NCBI RefSeq assembly: GCF_016881005.1
Contig: NZ_JACOPV010000001.1
Coordinates: forward strand, 248,001-312,000
DNA: 64,000 nucleotides
Source of the DNA: Pseudomonas arcuscaelestis
GTDB lineage: Bacteria; Pseudomonadota; Gammaproteobacteria; Pseudomonadales; Pseudomonadaceae
Direction: 5' to 3'
Shown here: positions 54,199-61,717 of the stretch, one piece after another
Position numbering within the stretch: position 1 is the first letter of the stretch
Layout of the letters: the number at the start of each line of letters is the position of its first letter
Notes under the pieces: model-generated
What the model saw: only the letters and a program-made list of their open reading frames with translations
Told to the model about the DNA's origin: nothing
Databases searched by the model: none
Program-made: the position numbers and the translations under genes

Positions 54199-56007
54199 TC
54201 AGCCTTCGATCTCGATCAGGATTTCGCCCGGGTTCACGCGGTCGCCCTTGGCCACGTGAATGGCAGTAACCTTGCCGGCGATGGCCGCCTGGACTTCAGT
54301 CTCCATCTTCATCGCTTCGGTAATCAGTACCGGCTGACCAGCCTTGACCATGTCACCCTCCTTGACCAGCACATCGACGATGTTGCCCGGCATGGTGGTG
54401 CTGACATGACCCGGTGCGCTGGCCTGCTTACGCTTGCTGCTCCCGCCGCCAACGAATTCATTGAGCGGTTCGAACACCACTTCTTCCGGCATGCCGTCGA
54501 TGGACAGGTAGAAGTGACGCTTGCCTTCGGCCTTGACGCCAACACCGGTGATGTCTACGCGGTAGGTCTCACCGTGAACGTCGATAACGAACTCGGTTGG
54601 CACGCCTTCGCCACTGGCCGATGCCACTGCACCCGCTTCAGGAATTGGCAGCAGCACTTCTGGAGTCAGGGTGCCGGCTTCGCGCTCTTCGAGGAACTTG
54701 CGCCCGATATCCGGGAACATGGCAAAAGTCAGCACGTCTTCCTCGGACTTGGCCAGGTTGCCGATATCGGCACGCAGCTTGGTCATTTCCGGCTTGAGCA
54801 GGTCTGCCGGACGCACATCGATAACGTCTTCGCTGCCAATGGCCTGGCGACGCAGATTCTCATCGACCACTCCTGGCGCCTTGCCGTAGCCGCCTTGCAG
54901 GTACAGCTTCACCTCGTTGGTGATGGTCTTGTAGCGTTCGCCCGCCAACACGTTGAAGAACGCTTGGGTACCAACAATCTGCGAGGTTGGCGTAACCAGC
55001 GGTGGGAAACCCAGGTCTTCACGCACGCGCGGGATTTCAGCCAGCACTTCGCTCATGCGGTTGAGAGCGCCCTGCTCCTTGAGCTGGTTGGCCAGGTTGG
55101 AAATCATTCCGCCTGGAACCTGGTTTACTTGAACACGGGTGTCGACAGAGGTGAACTCGCTTTCGAACTGGTGGTACTTCTTGCGCACGGCATAGAAGTA
55201 CAGGCCGATTTCCTGCAGTAGCTCCAAGTCCAGGCCGGTGTCGAACTCGCTACCCTTGAGGGCGGCCACCATCGACTCGGTACCTGGATGGCTGGTGCCC
55301 CAGGCAAAGCTAGAGATGGCCGTGTCGATATGATCGGCACCGTTCTCGATAGCTTTGAGCTGGCACATGGCAGCCAGGCCAGCGGTGTCGTGGGAGTGAA
55401 TGAACACTGGCAGTGACTGTTCGGCTTTCAAAGCCTTGACCAGCTCGCCCGTGGCGTAAGGGGTCAGCAGACCCGCCATGTCCTTGATCGCGACCGAATC
55501 GCAACCCATCGCTTCCATCTGTTTGGCCTGGGCGACAAAGGCGTCGATGGTGTGCACAGGGCTAGTGGTGTAGGCGATGGTGCCCTGGGCGTGCTTACCG
55601 GCAGCCTTGACCGCTTCAATGGCCACGCGCAGGTTACGCACGTCGTTCATGGCATCGAAGATACGGAACACATCGATACCGTTGACAGCGGCTTTAGCCA
55701 CGAAGGCTTTGACCACGTCATCACTGTAGTGACGGTAGCCAAGCAGGTTCTGGCCACGCAGCAGCATCTGCAGGCGAGTGTTAGGCAGCGCAGCGCGCAG
55801 CTTGCGCAGGCGTTCCCACGGATCTTCCTTGAGGAAACGTACACAGGCGTCGAAGGTCGCCCCACCCCAGACTTCCAGCGACCAGTAGCCGACTTTGTCG
55901 AGCTTGTCGCAGATCGGCAGCATGTCATCGGTACGCATGCGAGTTGCCAGCAGGGACTGGTGGGCGTCGCGCAGGATTGTGTCTGTTACAAAGATCTTCT
56001 TGGACAT
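54199..56007 (-). CDS. pycB: Pyruvate carboxylase subunit B (carboxyltransferase plus biotin carrier; OadA-like)
   Basis: A 602-residue subunit. The HMGL-like carboxyltransferase domain is residues about 5-290 (FVTDTILRDAHQSLLATRM; AIKDMAGLLTPYA; FIHSHDTAGLA with metal-binding His). The conserved carboxylase domain follows. A C-terminal biotinyl domain, about 530-602, has the biotin site EAMKMET. It transfers carboxyl from biotin to pyruvate, giving oxaloacetate. It is often annotated oadA, but pairing with the carboxylase subunit gene indicates two-subunit pyruvate carboxylase. I chose the ATG at MSKKIFVTD. Confidence 0.94.
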   Translation of the reverse strand: MSKKIFVTDTILRDAHQSLLATRMRTDDMLPICDKLDKVGYWSLEVWGGATFDACVRFLKEDPWERLRKLRAALPNTRLQMLLRGQNLLGYRHYSDDVVKAFVAKAAVNGIDVFRIFDAMNDVRNLRVAIEAVKAAGKHAQGTIAYTTSPVHTIDAFVAQAKQMEAMGCDSVAIKDMAGLLTPYATGELVKALKAEQSLPVFIHSHDTAGLAAMCQLKAIENGADHIDTAISSFAWGTSHPGTESMVAALKGSEFDTGLDLELLQEIGLYFYAVRKKYHQFESEFTSVDTRVQVNQVPGGMISNLANQLKEQGALNRMSEVLAEIPRVREDLGFPPLVTPTSQIVGTQAFFNVLAGERYKTITNEVKLYLQGGYGKAPGVVDENLRRQAIGSEDVIDVRPADLLKPEMTKLRADIGNLAKSEEDVLTFAMFPDIGRKFLEEREAGTLTPEVLLPIPEAGAVASASGEGVPTEFVIDVHGETYRVDITGVGVKAEGKRHFYLSIDGMPEEVVFEPLNEFVGGGSSKRKQASAPGHVSTTMPGNIVDVLVKEGDMVKAGQPVLITEAMKMETEVQAAIAGKVTAIHVAKGDRVNPGEILIEIEG

Positions 56008-56018
56008 TATGGGTTTCC

Positions 56019-57434
56019 TCACAGGCCTGCGTGGGCGGCAATGGCGGCAGCGATGGCCAGGGCCAGCTCTTCGGGTTTGCGCTTGATCGAGTAGTTGGTC
56101 AGTTCCGGATGGCTTTCTACAAAGCTGGTATTGAACTGACCGCTGCGGAACTCCGGATTACGCAGGATTTCCTGGTAATAGGCGGCAGTGGTCTTCACCC
56201 CTTGCACGCGCATGTCATCCAGGGCGCGCAGGCCGCGGTCCATGGCTTCTTCCCAGGTCAATGCCCAAACCACAAGTTTCAGGCACATGGAGTCGTAAAA
56301 CGGTGGAATGGTATAGCCGGTATAGATCGCCGTATCTGTACGTACGCCGGGGCCACCGGGAGCGTAATAACGCGTGATCTTGCCGAAGCTGGGGAGGAAA
56401 TTGTTCTTTGGGTCTTCAGCATTGATCCGAAACTGCAGAGCAAAGCCGCGGTGCTGAATATCTTCCTGCTTGACCGAAAGAGGCAGGCCCGAGGCAATAC
56501 GAATCTGCTCGCGGACGATGTCGATACCGGTGATTTCTTCGGTGATGGTGTGTTCCACCTGCACCCGGGTGTTCATTTCCATGAAGTACACTTCGCCTTC
56601 GGCGAGCAGAAACTCCACGGTGCCAGCGTTCTCATATCCCACGGCCTTGGCTGCGCGCACCGACAGGTCGCCGATATAGGCGCGCTGCTCCGGGGTCAGT
56701 TGCGGGCTCGGGGCGATTTCGATCAGCTTCTGGTTGCGACGTTGAATCGAACAATCACGCTCGAACAGGTGCACAACGTTGCCAAAGCTGTCGCCGAGAA
56801 TCTGGGCTTCAATATGCTTGGGGTTGACGATGCATTTTTCCAGGAAGACTTCTGCCGAACCAAAGGCCTTGGTCGCCTCGGAAATCACTCGTGGGAATGC
56901 TTGTTCCAGCTCTTCACGGCTGTTGCAGCGACGAATACCGCGACCGCCACCACCCGAGGTAGCCTTGAGCATGACCGGGTAACCAATGCGCTCACCCTCC
57001 TCAAGTGCTTCATGGATGTCAGCAACGTTACCTTCGGTACCCGGCGTCACCGGGACACCAGCCTTGATCATGCTGCGGCGGGCTTCAGTCTTGTCGCCCA
57101 TACGGCGAATGACTTCGGCGGCGGGGCCAATGAACTTAATGCCACGCTCAGCGCAGATGTCCGCAAGTTCAGCGTTCTCCGACAGAAAGCCATAACCGGG
57201 ATGCAATGCATCACAACCGGTTTCCACCGCCAGGTTCACCAGCTTGCGCGGGTTCAAGTAGCCAGCCAGGGGCTCAGCACCAATGCTGTGCGCCTCATCG
57301 GCACGTTTGACGTGCAAGGCATGACGGTCGGCGTCGGAGTAGATCGCCACGGAGCGAATGCCCATCTCGGCGCAAGCACGCACGATCCGAACTGCAATTT
57401 CACCCCTGTTGGCGATCAGGATTTTTTTTATCAC
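56019..57434 (-). CDS. pycA: Pyruvate carboxylase subunit A (biotin carboxylase)
   Basis: A 471-residue ATP-grasp biotin carboxylase. It has KKILIANRGEIAVRIVRAC at the N-terminus, the glycine loop SGGGGRGIRRC, EKCIVNPKHIEAQILGD, and the catalytic MEMNTRVQVEHTITE. It carboxylates the biotin carried by PycB, encoded 11 nt downstream. Homology to AccC is strong, but the context separates it from fatty-acid synthesis. The start is GTG at 57434 (VIKKIL); the longest frame runs 48 codons into the divergent promoter region, which is not family-like. Confidence 0.94.
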   Translation of the reverse strand: MIKKILIANRGEIAVRIVRACAEMGIRSVAIYSDADRHALHVKRADEAHSIGAEPLAGYLNPRKLVNLAVETGCDALHPGYGFLSENAELADICAERGIKFIGPAAEVIRRMGDKTEARRSMIKAGVPVTPGTEGNVADIHEALEEGERIGYPVMLKATSGGGGRGIRRCNSREELEQAFPRVISEATKAFGSAEVFLEKCIVNPKHIEAQILGDSFGNVVHLFERDCSIQRRNQKLIEIAPSPQLTPEQRAYIGDLSVRAAKAVGYENAGTVEFLLAEGEVYFMEMNTRVQVEHTITEEITGIDIVREQIRIASGLPLSVKQEDIQHRGFALQFRINAEDPKNNFLPSFGKITRYYAPGGPGVRTDTAIYTGYTIPPFYDSMCLKLVVWALTWEEAMDRGLRALDDMRVQGVKTTAAYYQEILRNPEFRSGQFNTSFVESHPELTNYSIKRKPEELALAIAAAIAAHAGL

Positions 57435-57623
57435 TGGAGTATTCCCAAGGCCGCTAGAACAAACGAGCCGGCGGTGCCGGTCGGCGCGTGACCAGTCGTC
57501 GCTGGCCAGTCGCATCTTTAACTTAGCGCTGTCTCTGGATAAACAAAAATCAATATTTATTAGGGCATGCATTAGCAAAAGCTTATAGTGCTGTTACAGG
57601 GTTTTGCCGGAGTACCAGGAAAA

Positions 57624-58586
57624 ATGCGTAAGTCATTGATGCGTATGACATTGCGTCAATTGCAGATCTTCAATGAGGTGTGTGATTTACGTTCGTACAG
57701 CCGCGCAGCCGCAGAGATGAATTTGACGCAACCCGCCGTTAGTCTACAAATTCGCCAGCTCGAAGAACTGGTGGGGCAGCCCTTGTTCGAGTACGTCGGA
57801 AAAAAGCTCTATTTGACCGAGGCAGCAGAAGCGCTTCAACGCGCCAGCCGCGATATATTCGGCCGCCTCGAAAGCCTCGATATGCAGCTTTCCGACATGC
57901 AGGGCTCACTACAAGGGCAACTGAAGCTTGCGGTGGAGTCGAGCGCCAAGTACTTCGTCCCGCACTTGTTTGCCGCCTTCAAACGAATGCATCCTGAGGT
58001 TAACCTGACCCTCAACGTGGTCAACCGTGCCCAGGCTATCCGCCGCCTCTCGGACAACCGGGATGACTTGATCATCATGTCCATGGTGCCGCAGGACATG
58101 GGCCTCGAATTCCTGCCATTCCTCAACAATCCGATCGTCGCCGTCGCCCCTCCTGACCACCCACTGTGCAAGCTGGAAAACCTGCGCCTGCAGGATCTGG
58201 AGCCGCATACACTGCTGGTTCGCGAGCAAGGCTCGGGAACGCGCAAGGCCTGCGAGGAGTACTTCAAGGAAAAGCGCGTGCACTTTGCCCAAACCCTGGA
58301 GGTGGCTTCGACCGATGCCCAGCGCGAGTGCGTAATTGCCGGCCTGGGCATTGCCCTGCTGACTCGCCATGCGCTTAACCTGGAGTTGGCTACCGGCGTA
58401 CTACGGGAGCTACCCGTTGAAGAGCTGCCGCTTTATCGCAGTTGGTGCGTGGTGCAGGCCAAGGCCAAGCGGCAATCACCGGTGGCCCTGGCCTTTCTAG
58501 CGTTCATTCGCAGCGAACGTGCACAAATCAGCGCGCTTGTTGAGCGCTTTTCGGGGACTCTGCCGCCGATACCTGCCACACGCTAA
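57624..58586 (+). CDS. LysR-type regulator divergent from pycA
   Basis: A 320-residue LysR-family protein. The helix-turn-helix is SYSRAAAEMNLTQPAVSLQI (near residues 24-43), followed by LEELVGQPLFEYVGKKLYL and the effector domain (LKLAVESSAKYFVP; LVREQGSGTRKACEEYF). It resembles the CbbR/CysB-like branch that binds metabolites. Divergence from pycA across 189 nt suggests it controls pyruvate carboxylase. The start could be MRKSLMRM or the in-frame MTLRQLQ seven codons later. Confidence 0.9.
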   Translation: MRKSLMRMTLRQLQIFNEVCDLRSYSRAAAEMNLTQPAVSLQIRQLEELVGQPLFEYVGKKLYLTEAAEALQRASRDIFGRLESLDMQLSDMQGSLQGQLKLAVESSAKYFVPHLFAAFKRMHPEVNLTLNVVNRAQAIRRLSDNRDDLIIMSMVPQDMGLEFLPFLNNPIVAVAPPDHPLCKLENLRLQDLEPHTLLVREQGSGTRKACEEYFKEKRVHFAQTLEVASTDAQRECVIAGLGIALLTRHALNLELATGVLRELPVEELPLYRSWCVVQAKAKRQSPVALAFLAFIRSERAQISALVERFSGTLPPIPATR

Positions 58587-58743
58587 TGGCTTTCAACTCA
58601 GGGTAATCGGCAATTTCCTGGAGCAGGCGACGCTGCTCGGAGTAACTTTCAATCGCGCGGCGAAACTCCATGCGGCGCTGATCTTTCTCCTGCTGCTTGC
58701 GGGACTTGGCGTTGGGCTGATAGCCATCGAATTCACGAGCCAT
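58528..58743 (-). CDS. Small charged conserved-type protein overlapping the LysR 3' end
   Basis: A 71-residue, highly charged protein (FDGYQPNAKSRKQQEKDQRR, then EFRRAIESYSEQRRLLQEIA), predicted mainly helical. I do not recognise a family. A GGGAG site lies about 7 nt before the ATG. Its 3' end overlaps the convergent LysR gene by 59 nt, so the final 20 residues are read antisense to LysR codons. That the first 50 residues have their own ribosome-binding site supports a real gene. Confidence 0.6.
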   Translation of the reverse strand: MAREFDGYQPNAKSRKQQEKDQRRMEFRRAIESYSEQRRLLQEIADYPELKAISVWQVSAAESPKSAQQAR

Positions 58744-58854
58744 TGCATATCTCCCTGATCGAGTGCGGGAGTTTTAGCCTGACTTCGTGGCATTACGGTT
58801 TGGCGGCGCGCCAATGACAAATCGATGAACCCGTAGCGTCTGGATAAATCCGTA

Positions 58855-59721
58855 TCAGTCGTCCATTGCCTTGATCGACTTGGGCGACAGGCGCAGGCTG
58901 CGCAAACTGCGTTTCACGCTCTTGAGGTGATTGACCAAGCTTGGGCCACGCGCCATGGCCACGCCCATTGCCAGCACATCGATCACCACCAAGTGCGCAA
59001 TACGCGACGTCAGCGGGGTATAGATTTCGGTATCTTCGTGCACGTCGATCGCCAGATTGACCGTCGACAATTCAGCCAGAGGCGTCTGGCTAGGGCACAG
59101 CGTGATCAACGTGGCCCCGCTCTCACGTACCAGGTTGGCCGTGATCAGCAAGTCCTTCGAGCGACCCGACTGGGAAATACAGATAGCCACATCGCCTGGC
59201 TTGAGCGTGACCGCCGACATCGCCTGCATATGCGGGTCGGAATATGCTGCCGCCGTAAGCAGCAGGCGGAAAAACTTGTGCTGAGCGTCCGCAGCGACCG
59301 CACCGGAAGCACCAAAGCCGTAGAACTCGACGCGCTGGGCCTGAGCCATGGCGGACACTGCCCGCTGCAGAGCCTGGGGATCGAGATGCTCACGCACCTC
59401 CATCAGGGTGTGCAGCGTAGTGTCGAAGATCTTCAGGCTGTAGTCGGCGACCGAGTCGTCTTCATGAATGGCAAACTGGCCAAAACTGGCGCCGGCCGCC
59501 AGGCTTTGCGCCAGCTTCAGCTTGAGATCCTGGAACCCGGAGCAACCGATGGCCCGACAAAAACGTACGATGGTCGGTTCGCTGATACCAACGCTGTGGG
59601 CAAGATCGGCCATGGAGCTGTGCATGACGGCTGCTGGATCCAGCAGCACGTGATCGGCAACCTTGAGTTCCGATTTGCGTAGCAGATGGCGCGACTGGGC
59701 GATGTGTTGCAACAGATTCAA
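58855..59721 (-). CDS. RpiR-family regulator, HexR-like
   Basis: A 288-residue regulator. The N-terminal RpiR helix-turn-helix is residues 1-77 (DLAHSVGISEPTIVRFCRAI). The C-terminal SIS sugar-phosphate domain has YGFGASGAVAADAQHKFFRL and VAICISQSGRSKDLL. HexR represses glucose-catabolism genes and is released by KDPG. This gene diverges from zwf, and a HexR-type palindrome lies between them. The edd/eda-linked HexR of Pseudomonas is usually elsewhere, so this may be a paralogue. The start is TTG (MNLLQHIAQS). Confidence 0.9.
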   Translation of the reverse strand: MNLLQHIAQSRHLLRKSELKVADHVLLDPAAVMHSSMADLAHSVGISEPTIVRFCRAIGCSGFQDLKLKLAQSLAAGASFGQFAIHEDDSVADYSLKIFDTTLHTLMEVREHLDPQALQRAVSAMAQAQRVEFYGFGASGAVAADAQHKFFRLLLTAAAYSDPHMQAMSAVTLKPGDVAICISQSGRSKDLLITANLVRESGATLITLCPSQTPLAELSTVNLAIDVHEDTEIYTPLTSRIAHLVVIDVLAMGVAMARGPSLVNHLKSVKRSLRSLRLSPKSIKAMDD

Positions 59722-59765
59722 GGGCAGGACTCGGTTATGATCGACTGACCGGGTTGTAGCTTTCT

Positions 59766-59780
59766 TGTAGTTATACTACA
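59766..59780. promoter_or_regulatory. HexR-type operator between hexR-like gene and zwf
   Basis: TGTAGTTATACTACA is a perfect 6-3-6 palindrome fitting the gammaproteobacterial HexR motif (TGTARTNNNYTACA-like). It is 45 nt from the regulator start and 46 nt from the zwf TTG, so one site can control both genes. Confidence 0.75.
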
Positions 59781-59825
59781 TGACCGGCGACCCGCCCAGC
59801 TAAACGAACTGTGAGAGTAGTGATA

Positions 59826-61268
59826 TTGACTATCCCGTGCGACATCATGGTGTTCGGCGGCACCGGTGACCTGGCCTTGCATAAACTGCTTCCTGCGCTC
59901 TATCACCTGTATCGCGAGGGCCGTCTCCATATTGCCGTACGGATCATTGCCCTGGCGCGGCGCAACCTGCCGCGCAGTGAATACCTAAAGCTGGTCGAGC
60001 GCCGTTGCCGGGCCCAGATTGCACCAAACGATTTTGACGAGGATGTGTGGGCACGTTTTTGTGCGCGCTTGGACTATTTCTCCATGGATGCCGCACAGAG
60101 CGCCGACTTTGGTCGCCTGGCGCGATTTCTAGGCGAGGCCGGCGGCCTGACCCGCGTCTATTACCTCGCCACTGCACCCAATCTCTTCGTGCCTATCGCC
60201 AACCATCTGAAAGTTGCAGGACTGGCCGATAATGAGGCGCGCATCGTTCTGGAAAAGCCCATCGGCCACTCACTGGAGTCGGCCACCGCGATCAACCAAG
60301 CCATTGGCGCGGTTTTCGATGAGTCGCAGGTATTCCGGATCGACCACTACCTGGGCAAGGAAACGGTGCAGAACCTAATGGCCCTGCGCTTTGCCAACGC
60401 CCTGCTGGAGCCAGTATGGCGTAACAGCCAAATCGACCACGTTCAGATCAGCGTCTGTGAAACCCTTGGCGTGGAAAATCGTGGCGCCTATTACGACCGT
60501 GCCGGCGCCACCCGCGACATGCTGCAAAACCACTTGCTACAACTACTTTGCCTGGTCGCGATGGAACCACCCGCGCAGTTCGAAGCCGAGGCTGTGCGCG
60601 ATGAAAAAGTAAAAATCCTGCGGGCGCTGAAACCGATCTGCGGCCAGGACGTGCAAGACAAAACCGTGCGTGGCCAGTACGGCGCGGGCAAGATCGGCGG
60701 ACAGGAGGTTCCTGCGTACTATTTCGAGAAAGATGTCGACAACGACAGCGATACAGAGACCTTTGTCGCCGTTGAAGCACATATTGAAAACTGGCGCTGG
60801 GCTGGCGTGCCTTTCTATCTGCGCACCGGCAAACGCATGGGGAAACGTTCCTCGCAAATCGTCATCCAGTTCAAGCCTGTGCCCCATCGCTTGTTCGAGG
60901 GTGACCAGGCCAACCAGTTGCTGATCCAATTGCAGCCGGATGAGCGCATCAGCTTGCAAATGATGACTAAAACGCCCGGCAAGGGTATGCACCTGGAACC
61001 CGTAGAGCTGAACCTCAACCTAGCCCAGGTATTTGGCCAGACCCGCCGATGGGATGCCTACGAACGCCTGCTGCTGGATGTACTCTCAGGTGACTCGACC
61101 CTGTTCATGCGCCGTGACGAGGTTGAAGCGGCATGGACTTGGATTGATCCGATCCTCAACGGCTGGCAGGAACACTTCCAGGCTCCCCGACCATACCCTG
61201 CCGGCGCCAATGGGCCTGACCAGGCTCATAGCCTGTTGGCACGCCGAAGCAGCGCGTGGCACGACTGA
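59826..61268 (+). CDS. zwf: Glucose-6-phosphate 1-dehydrogenase
   Basis: A 480-residue enzyme oxidising glucose-6-phosphate to 6-phosphogluconolactone with NAD(P)+. The dinucleotide motif is FGGTGDLALHKLLPALYHL at the N-terminus. The substrate signature is RIDHYLGKE, and VPFYLRTGKRM is typical. I chose TTG at 59826, giving MTIPCDIMVFGG; in-frame GTG codons at 59811 and 59820 are alternatives, and none has a strong ribosome-binding site. No pgl gene follows, unlike the edd-linked zwf of Pseudomonas, so this is probably a second isozyme. Confidence 0.93.
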   Translation: MTIPCDIMVFGGTGDLALHKLLPALYHLYREGRLHIAVRIIALARRNLPRSEYLKLVERRCRAQIAPNDFDEDVWARFCARLDYFSMDAAQSADFGRLARFLGEAGGLTRVYYLATAPNLFVPIANHLKVAGLADNEARIVLEKPIGHSLESATAINQAIGAVFDESQVFRIDHYLGKETVQNLMALRFANALLEPVWRNSQIDHVQISVCETLGVENRGAYYDRAGATRDMLQNHLLQLLCLVAMEPPAQFEAEAVRDEKVKILRALKPICGQDVQDKTVRGQYGAGKIGGQEVPAYYFEKDVDNDSDTETFVAVEAHIENWRWAGVPFYLRTGKRMGKRSSQIVIQFKPVPHRLFEGDQANQLLIQLQPDERISLQMMTKTPGKGMHLEPVELNLNLAQVFGQTRRWDAYERLLLDVLSGDSTLFMRRDEVEAAWTWIDPILNGWQEHFQAPRPYPAGANGPDQAHSLLARRSSAWHD

Positions 61269-61302
61269 AGGGTTTCCTGCTGAATCTGCCAGCTACTTTG
61301 GA

Positions 61303-61344
61303 TCAATGATGGTTCTGCAACACGCGTTGCAAACCCATCATTGA
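61303..61344 (+). promoter_or_regulatory. Two-tier hairpin just before the 61357 gene
   Basis: TCAATGATGG pairs with CCATCATTGA (10 bp); inside, TGCAAC pairs with GTTGCA (6 bp) around an ACGC loop. It starts 35 nt after zwf. Its last two bases overlap GAGGA, the ribosome-binding site of the next gene. No T-run follows. Confidence 0.55.
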
Positions 61345-61356
61345 GGACTTCAAGAT

Positions 61357-61680
61357 ATGACCATCCAAAGTAAAGACTGGCATGCCCAGAATGACCGGAT
61401 GCCGAGCACAGAAGGCCCACGCTTTCGCGTGCGTGGCACCGTGACCGTAGACAGCCCATCGTTCACCCCAGTACTGACAATGGCGCAAATTCAGGACAAA
61501 TCTACTGGGATCAACCTGGAACTTAAATTTGAGCAAGAAGAGGGCATATTCCTCGCGGTAGTTACCGAGAAACAGGTAGCCTTCGAAATGCCTGGGGTGG
61601 ACTACACCATCCCTTGGGTACATGTGTTTCACGAGGGCAAATTGCTGTACACCATCAAAGACATCGCGACCACATACTGA
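61357..61680 (+). CDS. Hypothetical 107-residue protein
   Basis: A cytoplasmic-looking protein without signal or membrane segment. Predicted strands dominate (RFRVRGTVTVD; GIFLAVVTEKQVAFEM; WVHVFHEGKLLYTIKDI), suggesting a small beta-barrel or beta-sandwich. I do not recognise a family. GAGGA lies 10 nt before the ATG. It follows zwf by 88 nt with a hairpin between, and converges with the GGDEF-EAL gene with 37 nt between stops. Confidence 0.65.
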   Translation: MTIQSKDWHAQNDRMPSTEGPRFRVRGTVTVDSPSFTPVLTMAQIQDKSTGINLELKFEQEEGIFLAVVTEKQVAFEMPGVDYTIPWVHVFHEGKLLYTIKDIATTY

Positions 61681-61717
61681 TGTTTTTAACGGCAGGCCTT
61701 CACTCCTGAACGGCCTG

